From: JAVBSN01 sp031547045 | Lineage (GTDB): Bacteria; Bacillota; Clostridia; Lachnospirales; Lachnospiraceae | Assembly: GCA_031547045.1 (NCBI GenBank) | Contig: JAVBSN010000010.1 | Location: 1 to 45,455 of the forward strand | Length of the DNA: 45,455 nucleotides | Reading direction: 5' to 3' | Shown: positions 1-9,257 of the stretch, piece after piece | Position numbering within the stretch: position 1 is the first letter of the stretch | Layout of the letters: each line of letters begins with the position of its first letter | Made by a program: the position numbers and the translations under genes | The notes under the pieces: generated by a model | Database searches by the model: none | The model's input: the letters and a program-made list of their open reading frames with translations, nothing else | Told to the model about the DNA's origin: nothing

Positions 1-1732
1 TTAGTCCTGCCTTTAATTTAGCAAAATATCTTACTACATCAACTGCTTCTTCATCATAAGCCCAAGGTACTCTATACGAAGTTGAACCATGAAGTCTTGA
101 ATGAGTTGATAATAGTCCAAATGCACACCATCTCTTATATACATCTGGTGTTGAAGTAGATTCAAATCCACCAATGTCATGACTCCAATATCCAAATCCT
201 GACATAGTAAGTGATAATCCACCTCGAAGACTCTCTTCCATTGACTCATAATCAGACCAGCAATCTCCACCCCAATGTACAGGGAATTTTTGTCCACCTG
301 CTGTTGCCGAACGAGCAAATAATACTGCTTCTTCTTTGCCTTTTTTCTTAACTAATACATCAAATACTGTCTTGTTATATAAATAAGTGTAGTAATTATG
401 CATCTTAACTGGATCTGAACCATCAGCATATACAGCCTCTGTAGGAATTCTCTCACCAAAGTCTGTCTTAAAGCAATCTACACCCATATCAATAAGCGCT
501 TCTAACTTGCCCGCAAACCATTTTCTTGCTTCTGGATTAGTAAAATCTACAATTGCCATGCCCGGTTGCCACATATCCCATTGCCATACATCACCGTTTG
601 GTCTCTTTATAAAGTAATCTCCGTCAACACCTTCTCTGAACATAGTTGACTCTTGACCAATATAACTATTTATCCACACACATATTTTAAGACCTTTTTC
701 TTTAAGTCTCTTAATCATACCTACTGGATCTGGGAACACTCTTGAATCCCAAGTGAAATCACTCCAACAGAAATCCTTCATCCAGAAACAGTCAAAATGA
801 AATACCTTTAATGGAATCTCTCTATCTAACATACCGTCTACAAATTCTGTAACGGTTTTCTCATCATAGTTAGTTGTAAATGATGTTGATAACCATAATC
901 CAAATGTCCATGGTGCTGGAAGCGATGGTTTTCCTGTAAGGTCAGTATATCTAGCTAATACGTCTTTCATTGTAGGTCCATTGATTAAGAAGTAATCTAA
1001 ACTCTCTCCTGGTACTGAAAATTCAACTTTTGTTACCATCTCTGTTCCCATTTCAAATGAAACTTTCTCAGGATGATTTACAAATACACCATATCCTTTA
1101 TTTGATATGTAAAATGGAATATTCTTATATGATTGATCTGTTGAAGTACCACCATCTTCATTCCATATATCTATGCTTTGACCATTCTTGACAAATGGTG
1201 TAAATCTCTCACCTGTACCATATACTAATTCGCCAACTGATAAAGTTAATTGCTCACGCATATATGTATTTTCCTTGCCACCATCATCATACGCTAGACC
1301 CTTCCAATCAGTCTTCATATATGCAAGATCTCTTGAACCACTTGAAGTAATCTTCTCATCGCCACGATAAAATACAATGCTACAATTATTTTTAGTTATC
1401 TCTACTCTAAGACTTCCAGATGATACTATAAGTTTCTCATCAGTTTCCTCTGCTTTCATATTACCAGTTGTAATTCCTTCTAATTCAAATGCTGGTCCAT
1501 TATCCTTAACACCCATATAGTGGTAAGTCTGTATTCTTAATACCTCTGGCATTGGTGCTGTAATATTTATTGTAAGATTAACTCCGCCTAATGTATCTCC
1601 ACGGTGATTAATATAATGTGTTGGTGCACATATACTCACCATCTCTTCCTCTATTTTAGAAAAATAAACTTGCGCTGGTGAGAAACACTCTGTTCCTTCT
1701 TTTTGTATCCAGCATCCATTACTAAATTTCAT
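1..1732 (-). CDS. yicI: GH31 alpha-xylosidase (YicI type), 3' end cut by window edge
   Basis: Releases alpha-linked xylose from the non-reducing end of xyloglucan oligosaccharides or isoprimeverose; no signal peptide, so cytoplasmic. The frame opens with ATG at 1732 (MKFSNGCWIQKEG), preceded by GAGGAG, and stays open to base 1, giving 577 codons of a family usually near 770. The start resembles YicI, including HRGDTLGGVNLT and RIQTYHYMGV. The nucleophile motif FKTDFGERIPTEAVYADG places the nucleophile at D424. The acid/base motif HWGGDCWSDYESM places it at D490. The 66-residue spacing equals that between D416 and D482 of E. coli YicI. It is divergent from the AraC gene at 2030. Together with nearby fucosidase, galactosidase and glucanase genes it suggests side-chain removal from xyloglucan. 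Only the C-terminal beta domains are missing, because of the window edge. Confidence 0.93.
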   Translation of the reverse strand, partial: MKFSNGCWIQKEGTECFSPAQVYFSKIEEEMVSICAPTHYINHRGDTLGGVNLTINITAPMPEVLRIQTYHYMGVKDNGPAFELEGITTGNMKAEETDEKLIVSSGSLRVEITKNNCSIVFYRGDEKITSSGSRDLAYMKTDWKGLAYDDGGKENTYMREQLTLSVGELVYGTGERFTPFVKNGQSIDIWNEDGGTSTDQSYKNIPFYISNKGYGVFVNHPEKVSFEMGTEMVTKVEFSVPGESLDYFLINGPTMKDVLARYTDLTGKPSLPAPWTFGLWLSTSFTTNYDEKTVTEFVDGMLDREIPLKVFHFDCFWMKDFCWSDFTWDSRVFPDPVGMIKRLKEKGLKICVWINSYIGQESTMFREGVDGDYFIKRPNGDVWQWDMWQPGMAIVDFTNPEARKWFAGKLEALIDMGVDCFKTDFGERIPTEAVYADGSDPVKMHNYYTYLYNKTVFDVLVKKKGKEEAVLFARSATAGGQKFPVHWGGDCWSDYESMEESLRGGLSLTMSGFGYWSHDIGGFESTSTPDVYKRWCAFGLLSTHSRLHGSTSYRVPWAYDEEAVDVVRYFAKLKAGL

Positions 1733-2029
1733 AATTTGCTATTCTCCTCTCGAACAATTAATAATTAATATTGTAAGCAACGTATATAATCGTCATTTGC
1801 TCATTAATATCATATTTATCCATAATCTATTTTTATATCATAAGTATACTGTCATACTAATTATTTAACTACCTTAATTATTCTTACAAAACCACCTTAA
1901 TTATCCCATGTTTATATGATATAATGAATTTAATATTTGTATAAAAAAGAAAACGATTATAATCTCTAATCTTAAAATGCTTTCGACTTATAATTATTAA
2001 CAATTTAGGTTTGGCTTAGGAGTACACAA
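1733..2029. other. Divergent intergenic region, alpha-xylosidase / AraC gene
   Basis: About 297 bases without a gene between two divergent coding regions, very AT-rich. It must carry the promoter for the alpha-xylosidase and probably that of the AraC gene. A TATAAT hexamer near 1917-1923 on the plus strand is a possible -10, but no convincing -35 pairs with it. I see no clear operator, cre box or RNA structure. Confidence 0.4.
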
Positions 2030-2851
2030 TTGATAATTAAAAATAATAACCAATTTAATATGTTTCCTTCACATATGGAAATGAGGAAATATATTTTATA
2101 TTATAACATCGTATTTCCTGAGGGAAATACATTCGTGCCACAATACACGCTCATGCCTAACGCTCGTGGAACATTGTCGATCGCTTTTGACGGAAACGCT
2201 ATAATTGCTGAGTTATGGGGAACATCCCTAACTCCTGTTTTGTTGGGTATGGAACCCAACAATTACCTTGTCCTGCTACTTATTCAGCTTTCACCCTATG
2301 GTTTATATCAAATCACACGCCAAAGTCAAGTGGAGTTTGCGGATAAACGTCTTTTGCTTGCAGATATTGACAATGAACTATTTCATTCATTACAACATGC
2401 ATTTGTAACATCAAAAACGGTAACAGATTTAGTAGATGCTTGTGAGAAAATTTTATATAGACGCATGGAAAAGCATATTGTTTCGGATGCTTTATTGCAG
2501 GCAACAGAGGTAATTTCTAATACTCATGGACAAGTACTAGTGAGAGACGTTGCTCAACAAACCAGTTATAGTGAGCGACAACTAAACCGCTTGTTTCTTA
2601 CACAAATCGGGATGAATATTAAAAATTTTGCTCGATTAACTCGATTTAACTACGTGTTAAATAATATTCAAAAATCACCTTGCTTCTTTGCTGCATTGTC
2701 ACAACAAGCAGGATATTTTGACCAAGCTCACTTTGATAAAGATTTCAAAGATATTAGTGGTGTCACTCCTCAAAAATATTTGGCGACTATGTCGGATTTT
2801 TACTATGACGAAATGGATATATATAATACAATATTCTCAAAGGAGGTGTGA
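2030..2851 (+). CDS. AraC-family transcriptional regulator
   Basis: A 273-residue DNA-binding regulator. The C-terminal part, about residues 160-260, carries the two helix-turn-helix units of AraC proteins: VRDVAQQTSYSERQLNRLF, then LSQQAGYFDQAHFDKDFK followed by the family signature GVTPQKYL. The N-terminal 150 residues look like the sensor domain of the DUF6597 group; its ligand is unknown. The start is an unusual TTG, chosen because AGGAG lies seven bases upstream at about 2019-2023 and no better ATG fits. Its last codons contain the AGGAGG ribosome binding site of the following VOC pseudogene, so the two were a translationally linked pair. It may have controlled that gene rather than the sugar locus. 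Confidence 0.88.
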   Translation: MIIKNNNQFNMFPSHMEMRKYILYYNIVFPEGNTFVPQYTLMPNARGTLSIAFDGNAIIAELWGTSLTPVLLGMEPNNYLVLLLIQLSPYGLYQITRQSQVEFADKRLLLADIDNELFHSLQHAFVTSKTVTDLVDACEKILYRRMEKHIVSDALLQATEVISNTHGQVLVRDVAQQTSYSERQLNRLFLTQIGMNIKNFARLTRFNYVLNNIQKSPCFFAALSQQAGYFDQAHFDKDFKDISGVTPQKYLATMSDFYYDEMDIYNTIFSKEV

Positions 2852-2854
2852 AGA

Positions 2855-3056
2855 ATGAAATATCAAGGTTGCCTTTTATCGGTTAAGGATATATCCGTAT
2901 CAAAGGAATTTTATGAAAAAACACTTCACCAAAATATTGTAATGGATATTGGTGTACATGTAACCTTTGATGGCTTTTCTCTGCAACAAGGTTGCCAAAC
3001 GCACTATGTTTCCACTTGAAGTGGTGAAACAATATGCATTGAGTTTTGATATATAA
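2855..3056 (+). pseudogene. VOC/glyoxalase-family gene with internal deletion
   Basis: Starts with ATG at 2855 behind AGGAGG. The first 46 codons read MKYQGCLLSVKDISVSKEFY through GVHVTFDGFSLQQG, the usual N-terminus of a small VOC (vicinal oxygen chelate) protein. The frame then runs to a TGA at 3017-3019. In a different frame, starting right after the junction near 2990, the sequence reads VAKRTMFPLEVVKQYALSFD and stops at TAA 3054-3056, which is the typical C-terminus of the same family. So about 80 middle codons are gone and the ends are joined out of frame. Full-length relatives have roughly 120-150 residues. The remaining 54-residue peptide is unlikely to function. Confidence 0.8.
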
Positions 3057-3160
3057 CACTTGGCGATTTTGGTAAATCAAAGCCGCTATTTAACTTAAAT
3101 ATATAACGGATGTTGTACCTTGTTTGTGCCAATACATCCCGAATAATAAGGAGATTGCCT

Positions 3161-3883
3161 ATGAACTGGGAACCATGGACAGGTTGTTACAAAATAAGTG
3201 AAGGTTGCACTAATTGTTATTTTTATGGACCACATGCAAAACGCTACGGTCAAAATACTATTCAAAAGACAGATAAATTTGACTGGCCAATAAGGATAAA
3301 TGCAAAAGGCGAATACAACATTAAAGGTAATAAGATTCTTGCGACCTGCTTTGCAACTGACTTTTTTCTTCCCGAAGCGGACGAGTGGCGTAAAGAGGTT
3401 TGGTCTATCATAAAAGAAAGAACAGATATAGAATTTTTGATTTTGACTAAGCGAATTGACCGTTTTCTTGTATCACTTCCATCAGATTGGGGTACAGGCT
3501 ATGACAATGTGAATATCGGGTGTACTGTCGAAAATCAAAAAGAAGCCGATTATAGACTTCCATTATTTTTATCCTATCCAATAAAACATCGTTTCATTGC
3601 CTGTGCACCACTTTTAGAAGCGTTAGATTTATCACCGTATCTTCATGGCATAGACCACGTTACAGTTGGTGGTGAAACAGGACGAGAAGCCCGTGAATGT
3701 GATTATGATTGGGTACTTAATATCCGTGAACAATGCATGAAAGCAAATATAACATTTTGGTTCAAAAATACAGGGTCATATTTTATGCGAGATGGTGTAT
3801 TGGAAAAAATAAATCCTTTTAAACAAACTGGTGTGGCAAAGGCACTTGGTATAGATATATTAGATGGAAAAAAACTGTTTTGA
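3161..3883 (+). CDS. DUF5131 (phage Gp37/Gp68 family) protein
   Basis: A 240-residue protein of the family once named phage Gp37/Gp68, of unproven biochemical function. The start is ATG 3161, with AAGGAG eight bases upstream; an earlier in-frame ATG at 3110 lacks a ribosome binding site and yields a non-family leader. The N-terminus MNWEPWTGCYKISEGCTNCY carries the conserved cysteines C9, C16 and C19, a likely metal or cluster site. Other family blocks are ATCFATDFFLPEADEWR, FLILTKRIDRF and VTVGGETGREARECDYDWV. No phage genes surround it, so it is probably a stand-alone chromosomal copy. It follows the VOC pseudogene in the same direction and may have arrived with the AraC/VOC pair. Confidence 0.85.
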   Translation: MNWEPWTGCYKISEGCTNCYFYGPHAKRYGQNTIQKTDKFDWPIRINAKGEYNIKGNKILATCFATDFFLPEADEWRKEVWSIIKERTDIEFLILTKRIDRFLVSLPSDWGTGYDNVNIGCTVENQKEADYRLPLFLSYPIKHRFIACAPLLEALDLSPYLHGIDHVTVGGETGREARECDYDWVLNIREQCMKANITFWFKNTGSYFMRDGVLEKINPFKQTGVAKALGIDILDGKKLF

Positions 3884-4095
3884 TGAAAATAATTTATAAG
3901 GGCAATTGAATACTCTATTTTTCTTCTGTATCCTCCTTTTCTTACAATTCTATATTCAACTAATAAACTTTATATCATTTAAATTTTATGATATAATTAT
4001 TTTTTATATTAGAGGATATTTTCGATTTGACAAGATTTTTGAATAAATGAAAATTATAGACATTATAGAATACTTTCTATGGAAACGAGGTAATT

Positions 4096-4884
4096 ATGAG
4101 TGATACTCTTAAAATAGCTATTGGCATTATCTTACCACTGCTAGGAACTTCACTAGGTGCATTTATGGTGTTTTTTATGAAGGGAGAAATGAAGCCCCTA
4201 TTACAAAAGGCTTTACTTGGATTTGCTTCAGGAGTTATGATTGCTGCTTCTGTATGGTCCCTCCTTATTCCTGCTATTGAAATGACCGAAGCGCAAAATG
4301 GAATTGCTTGGATTCCTGCTGTCACAGGATTTTTATTTGGAATTGGTTTCTTACTATTACTTGATTCTATTATTCCCCATCTACATTTGAATTCAGATAA
4401 ACCAGAAGGTAAAAATGCAAAGTTTAAAAAATCTACTATGCTTGTTCTTGCAGTTACTCTTCACAATATTCCTGAAGGTATGGCTGTAGGTGTTGTATTT
4501 GCGGGTATATATACAGGAAGTACTACTATTTCTCTTGCTGGTGCATTTGCTCTTGCTATAGGAATTGCAATTCAAAACTTTCCAGAAGGCGCCATTATTT
4601 CTATGCCTCTAATAGGCAGTGGTGTATCTAAAAAAAGAGCATTTTCATATGGTGTTTTATCTGGAATTGTAGAGCCAATAGGTGCAATACTTACAATTAT
4701 GCTTACCTCATTGGTTACACCTATACTACCTTATATTCTTGCCTTTGCTGCTGGTGCTATGATTTATGTTGTTGTAGAAGAACTTATACCAGAAGCACAA
4801 GCTGGCGAACATTCTAATATTGGTACAATTGGTGTTGCAATAGGATTCGCTCTTATGATGGTACTTGACGTTGCCTTAGGATAA
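4096..4884 (+). CDS. ZIP-family divalent metal transporter
   Basis: An integral membrane protein of 262 residues with about eight hydrophobic segments, for uptake of zinc or other divalent metals. The ZIP signature is complete: HNIPEG at residues 123-128 in the fourth segment and QNFPEG at 160-165 in the fifth form the metal-binding centre. A short His-containing loop, DSIIPHLHLNS (about 90-100), sits between segments three and four. Length and order match bacterial ZupT/GufA-type members. The start follows a weak GAGGT site. It is transcribed with the esterase downstream but separated from it by an inverted repeat, so co-transcription is uncertain. Confidence 0.92.
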   Translation: MSDTLKIAIGIILPLLGTSLGAFMVFFMKGEMKPLLQKALLGFASGVMIAASVWSLLIPAIEMTEAQNGIAWIPAVTGFLFGIGFLLLLDSIIPHLHLNSDKPEGKNAKFKKSTMLVLAVTLHNIPEGMAVGVVFAGIYTGSTTISLAGAFALAIGIAIQNFPEGAIISMPLIGSGVSKKRAFSYGVLSGIVEPIGAILTIMLTSLVTPILPYILAFAAGAMIYVVVEELIPEAQAGEHSNIGTIGVAIGFALMMVLDVALG

Positions 4885-4922
4885 TTTCTTGCTAAAGAAA
4901 TGGCAATTATCATACCTAAGGC
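4873..4922 (+). terminator. Inverted repeat at the 3' end of the ZIP gene
   Basis: GCCTTAGG (4873-4880) pairs with CCTAAGGC (4915-4922). ATAATT/AATTAT and TTTCTT/AAGAAA pairs lie further in, giving a long imperfect stem that overlaps the ZIP stop codon. No T-run follows on the plus strand, so it may be an RNA-stability or regulatory hairpin rather than a true terminator. Confidence 0.4.
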
Positions 4923-5010
4923 TACACTAGCATTTGAGACTTCGATACGATATAATACTATTATTACTGGCAGAGAACTTAGCGAGTTTATATGTATGGA
5001 GACAACTATT

Positions 5011-5979
5011 ATGAAACATGAGAAAATATATCTTTCTACAGAAAGAAATGTATACTTTAACACTTATTTTATTGAAAATTCTATAGAATTGAAACCAAAT
5101 GTACTACGTCCTGTTGTTATTGTTTGCCCAGGAGGTGGTTATTGCTTTTTATCAGATAGAGAATCGGAACTTATTGCGCTTAAATATGTATCTAACGGTT
5201 ATCATGCCCTTGTTCTTAATTATGGAATAAAAGAACATGCTGTTATGCCTGGTCCAATAAAGGATATTGCTGATACAATTGCATATCTTAGGAAAAACAG
5301 CAAAGACTTATATATTAACCCAGACCACATATATGTATCTGGTTTTTCAGCAGGTGGACATGTTGCTGCCTCTATAGGTGTATTTTGGAACAACTCTAAT
5401 GTTTTACCTGAATATGCCGATAATCCTTCCCTTATCAAGCCTAACGGTATGATTCTTGGCTACCCTGTCCTAGACCTTAGAAGTTCTACAACTCACCTAG
5501 ATATAGGCATTCAGCCTAATACTGATATTGAAGATATTGAATTCGGACAGATACATCCAAAGATTAATCGCGAGGATATATTTGTTCTTGATAATGATAG
5601 ATATTTTGTAAACTTTGAAAAAGCAATGAATGCATATATATTCGGTGGCAATTACTCTAACGAACAAGAGGATTATTATTCATTACAAAACCAAATATCA
5701 TCAGATACTCCACCTACATTTTTATGGCATACTGCAACAGATGGTCTAATACTACCCACCAATTCAATGCTATTTGCAAGCAAATTTCAACAACATAATA
5801 TTCCTTTTGAACTTCATATATTCGGAAATGGAGATCATGGACTTTCACTTGCAAGCAACATTTCGGCTAATTTCCCTCATGAAATTGTGCCAGAATGTCA
5901 GGTCTGGATTGACCTTGCACTTGCTTGGTTAAATAAGCAAACAGAAGCTAATACTTTGGGAGGTGAAACCTATGTATAA
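5011..5979 (+). CDS. Alpha/beta-hydrolase, carbohydrate esterase-like
   Basis: A 322-residue cytoplasmic alpha/beta hydrolase with the look of acetylxylan or feruloyl esterase-type enzymes (BD-FAE-like). The oxyanion region is VIVCPGGGY. The nucleophile elbow is GFSAGGH, with S113. The acid is probably D244 in TATDGLILP and the base H276 in GNGDHGLS. I chose ATG 5011 because GGAG lies nine bases upstream; the longer frame from 4900 runs through intergenic sequence with no ribosome binding site. The 3' end overlaps the response-regulator gene by eight bases (ATGTATAA), so the two are translationally coupled. This ties the enzyme to sugar regulation, most plausibly as a deacetylase of imported hemicellulose oligosaccharides. 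Confidence 0.82.
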   Translation: MKHEKIYLSTERNVYFNTYFIENSIELKPNVLRPVVIVCPGGGYCFLSDRESELIALKYVSNGYHALVLNYGIKEHAVMPGPIKDIADTIAYLRKNSKDLYINPDHIYVSGFSAGGHVAASIGVFWNNSNVLPEYADNPSLIKPNGMILGYPVLDLRSSTTHLDIGIQPNTDIEDIEFGQIHPKINREDIFVLDNDRYFVNFEKAMNAYIFGGNYSNEQEDYYSLQNQISSDTPPTFLWHTATDGLILPTNSMLFASKFQQHNIPFELHIFGNGDHGLSLASNISANFPHEIVPECQVWIDLALAWLNKQTEANTLGGETYV

Positions 5980-7531
5980 AGTATTAATTGCAGATGATGA
6001 ATTAATTATAAGAAAAGGTCTCTGTTGTATTGTAGACTGGAATGCTTTAGGTTATGAAATAATTGGTGAGGCTTGCAACGGAGAAGAGGCTCTTAATTTT
6101 ATTCTTCAGAAAAAGCCTGATGTTGTTTTAATTGATATTAGAATGCCTAAGATGCATGGTTTAGAAACAATTAAGAAAGCTAAAGAACAAGGTTTTGATG
6201 GAAAAGTTATTATTCTAAGTGGATATTCTGAATTCTCATATGCACAGGAAGCTATAAGATACGGAATACAATTTTATCTAACAAAACCTGTAGATGAAGA
6301 TGAACTTGAACAAATATTAACCGACATTAAAATCCAACTTGATACAGATAAAAAGGAACGTGATACTAATGAAGAATATTTGGTAAAAGCAAAAGATACT
6401 ATGCTTAGAGAATTTTTACTTGGTTCTTTATCTGTTAATAAATTAGATGTAAATACTCTAAATATAGCCTCAAATATATATCAAGTTATTATATATGAGA
6501 AATACAGCCACAATTCATTAGACATAGCCTATAATTTTTCAGATTTATTAAAGGTAACCAACCAAAATTGCAACACCTATGATTTGGTTACTATTGATAA
6601 TAATAGGGTTGTATTATTAAAAGGTAATTATGCTATAGAAAAACTAAATGATTTTCTTAAAAAGTATGACAGTGAACGTCGCCCTGAAAAGGATTCTCCA
6701 CTAGATTCTATATTTATCACCTGCGGTCGTCCTGTTGAATCAATAGAAGAAGTTCCATCATCATATAATGATGCTTACCAACTACTAATGCGTAGATTCT
6801 TCTGTGATCAATTACAACATACAATGGTATATTCCCAGATGCCAGTACCTGCAGAAAGCAACTGTAGAACTAATGAAGAAATAATAAATGAATACTCTCA
6901 GGACTTTATAAATCACATGCAATCATTTAATAGAAATATGGTTGCTGAGACACTTAACAAACTTAAACAGGAATTATATAGCAACTCTTCTTCTATATCT
7001 ATAGAAGCCGAGCGAATGTTGTTAGTTGACTTATATTTAATCATTAAAGAAAAGATGGATCATCTATATAACACTATGAACATTCCATTTTTAGCAAATT
7101 CAGATGTGATTAATTTTATTCATCAACATTATTATTTGTATGAAATTGTACAATTTCTTTCAGAACAATTTGAAATGATAATGACTGCTATAGGTAGTTC
7201 ATCTAGAGATAGTATTATTGATGACATTGTACATTATATTAATCATAATTACCCTGAGAATATAACATTAGAAAATATAGCTCCTCTATTTGGCTATAAC
7301 AGTTCGTATCTTGGTAAAATATTTAGTAAGAAAATGAATCTTAACTTTAATACTTACCTTGACCAAATTAGAATTCAACACTCAAAAGATTTGTTATTAA
7401 ATGATTCTATGAAGGTTTATAAAATAGCTGAACTTGTTGGCTATCGTAACGTGGATTACTTCCATATAAAATTCAAAAAACATGTTGGTATTAGCCCAGC
7501 AGAATACAGAAAGCAACACCTAAATAAATAA
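5972..7531 (+). CDS. yesN: YesN-type response regulator with AraC output domain
   Basis: A two-component response regulator of 519 residues. The receiver domain (1-120) has acidic residues in IADDE, phosphoacceptor D55 in LIDIRMPKMHG and K105 in LTKP. The middle is a poorly conserved linker, and the last 100 residues hold two AraC helix-turn-helix motifs ending FKKHVGISPAEYRK. I place the start at ATG 5972, eight bases after GGGAGG; the in-frame GTG at 5963 lies inside that site. It overlaps the esterase stop codon. YesN proteins pair with YesM histidine kinases, and the only YesM in the window is at 21637-23424, so this is its likely partner despite the distance. Probable targets are the two sugar operons. 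Confidence 0.92.
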   Translation: MYKVLIADDELIIRKGLCCIVDWNALGYEIIGEACNGEEALNFILQKKPDVVLIDIRMPKMHGLETIKKAKEQGFDGKVIILSGYSEFSYAQEAIRYGIQFYLTKPVDEDELEQILTDIKIQLDTDKKERDTNEEYLVKAKDTMLREFLLGSLSVNKLDVNTLNIASNIYQVIIYEKYSHNSLDIAYNFSDLLKVTNQNCNTYDLVTIDNNRVVLLKGNYAIEKLNDFLKKYDSERRPEKDSPLDSIFITCGRPVESIEEVPSSYNDAYQLLMRRFFCDQLQHTMVYSQMPVPAESNCRTNEEIINEYSQDFINHMQSFNRNMVAETLNKLKQELYSNSSSISIEAERMLLVDLYLIIKEKMDHLYNTMNIPFLANSDVINFIHQHYYLYEIVQFLSEQFEMIMTAIGSSSRDSIIDDIVHYINHNYPENITLENIAPLFGYNSSYLGKIFSKKMNLNFNTYLDQIRIQHSKDLLLNDSMKVYKIAELVGYRNVDYFHIKFKKHVGISPAEYRKQHLNK

Positions 7532-7533
7532 CA

Positions 7534-7570
7534 AATAGGAGGCAGATAATATCATCTACCTCCTATTATT
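7534..7570. terminator. Bidirectional terminator between yesN and lipoprotein gene
   Basis: AATAGGAGG-C-AGAT (7534-7547) and ATCT-A-CCTCCTATT (7554-7567) form a 14-bp stem with one C-A mismatch around a six-base loop. AT-rich tails lie on both sides. It sits between convergent genes and overlaps the last codon of the minus-strand gene. Confidence 0.8.
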
Positions 7571-9243
7571 TATTCATCTATACTTTTTCTAAATTCAACT
7601 TCTTTTTTTACTATTTTGGTCATCTTTTCTTGAACCTGAAGGGCTCCAGCTTCAATCAATTCATCTTGAAGTATCTTCCACTTACTATCAAATTCTTGTG
7701 GCTTACATACAATACAATCAACTAGTCTATTCCATGCAATTCCATCTAATAATTCCACCTCTTGCTTTACATCATATGGCAGATTCTTAGACCATAACGG
7801 AGTATAATATTTCTTCTCAAATTCATCTGCTTGAGGGAATATATCCGTTAACATTTCACAATCCCAAGCCACTAATGCATCCTTTTCTATTTGACTATAT
7901 CCGGCTATTGTTGTTGCTTTATTTTCTGTAGTATAAGTATTTCCTGTACTATCTAACACACCTGAACCATAACAGGGATATGGATAAGTATGATAAGTTA
8001 CACCTGTTTTTAGCTTATAATTTGCATCTGTCTCAAATGCGGTTATCTCTTCCTCTGTTCTATATCTAACTCCATCTTCATCATAGAAATAGTTAACATT
8101 TTCTATTCCCCAATTAAGAAGTATCTGAGCCTCATCTGTACACATCCAGTCTAGAAACTGAACTGCTCTAACTGGATCCTTACATGTTTTTGTAATTCCT
8201 ATTCCCCAACCAATTGCAAGTCCTCCATCTTTTAGAGATGCACATTTAACTGATTCATCTATAGTAACAGGAAGTCCTGCATAAGTAGCTTCATAATTAC
8301 CTCTAGCCTTAAGAATCGTCTCTGCACTTGAATAATCCCATTCTGCATCTAGTAATCCTAGAACTCTTCCATCTGCTATTTTACCAAGATAGTCTTCGTG
8401 AGTTTGAGTTGCAAATTCAGGATCTAATATACCTTCATTATACATTTCATTGAGCCATCTAAAATAATCCTTCTGTCCTTCTGCAAGAAACTTGTATGAT
8501 ACATTATAATCTTTATCTACTATCCATTGTCCATCATCACTAGAACCATTTGCAATATAACCTGCAGGATCACTTAATGTTGTATACCAATGCCAATCTG
8601 AACATGATATAGAAATACCAATATTTCTATCCCCATTTTCAGTAGTTGGATTTTCTTCAAGATAATTACGAATCATTGTTGTATATTCTTCTAGGGTTGT
8701 AGGTATTTCATAATTATTAGCTTGTAAAACACCCCATTGTAATTGAGCAGTTCCCGATGTTGTTAATATTTCACTATGAGCCCTACTGCTACATAAAGTA
8801 TATATTGCAGGATTATCTTCACTATACCTTAGCGCTTCATAGTATTCACCATATAACTCTTTAATATGTGGGCCATATTCATCTATTAAAGGAGACATAT
8901 CTATTAATTGATTCTTATCTATTAGTAACTCTACATCACCTTTGGCAAATATCAAATCAGGATATTCACCTGTAGCAACCATTAATTGAATTCTATTTTC
9001 ACTACTTTCTGAAGATGGATATTCTACTTTAACAGTAACGCCTGTTGCCTCTGTTATTTCCTTTGCAACAGGATCATTCCATGGGTCTTCTGTTCCATCT
9101 GCATTATAAAGTGTAAATGTTATAGGATCTGTATTAATATCATCTTTGTTATTATTAGTACAGCCAAATGTACCAAATGTAATACACCCAACCATTATAA
9201 CTGCCCATATTCTCTTAACATTTCTGATACTAATTCTTATCAT
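7570..9243 (-). CDS. Sugar ABC transporter solute-binding lipoprotein (second copy)
   Basis: A 557-residue extracellular binding protein of the large LplA/YtcQ type. The N-terminus has basic residues, a hydrophobic stretch and a lipobox ending TFGC at residue 28, followed by a polar NNNKDD spacer, so it is a membrane-anchored lipoprotein. Typical family segments include TEATGVTVKVEYPSS and AVQFLDWMCTDEAQILLNWG. The gene starts 14 bases after the GH5 gene and is the last of the minus-strand transport operon. No permeases lie next to it, so it probably shares the LplB/LplC pair at 14617-17199 with the other lipoprotein, perhaps binding a different oligosaccharide. A Ca- or metal-site role cannot be judged. 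Confidence 0.88.
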   Translation of the reverse strand: MIRISIRNVKRIWAVIMVGCITFGTFGCTNNNKDDINTDPITFTLYNADGTEDPWNDPVAKEITEATGVTVKVEYPSSESSENRIQLMVATGEYPDLIFAKGDVELLIDKNQLIDMSPLIDEYGPHIKELYGEYYEALRYSEDNPAIYTLCSSRAHSEILTTSGTAQLQWGVLQANNYEIPTTLEEYTTMIRNYLEENPTTENGDRNIGISISCSDWHWYTTLSDPAGYIANGSSDDGQWIVDKDYNVSYKFLAEGQKDYFRWLNEMYNEGILDPEFATQTHEDYLGKIADGRVLGLLDAEWDYSSAETILKARGNYEATYAGLPVTIDESVKCASLKDGGLAIGWGIGITKTCKDPVRAVQFLDWMCTDEAQILLNWGIENVNYFYDEDGVRYRTEEEITAFETDANYKLKTGVTYHTYPYPCYGSGVLDSTGNTYTTENKATTIAGYSQIEKDALVAWDCEMLTDIFPQADEFEKKYYTPLWSKNLPYDVKQEVELLDGIAWNRLVDCIVCKPQEFDSKWKILQDELIEAGALQVQEKMTKIVKKEVEFRKSIDE

Positions 9244-9257
9244 ATCATTACCCCTTC

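Noticed and set aside
34..318. Open frame of 94 codons on the minus strand
   Set aside because: It lies in another frame inside the GH31 coding region, has no ribosome binding site and no family likeness.
1900..1990. Catabolite-repression (cre) box near AAAACGATTATA
   Set aside because: Matches too few of the consensus positions to support a call.
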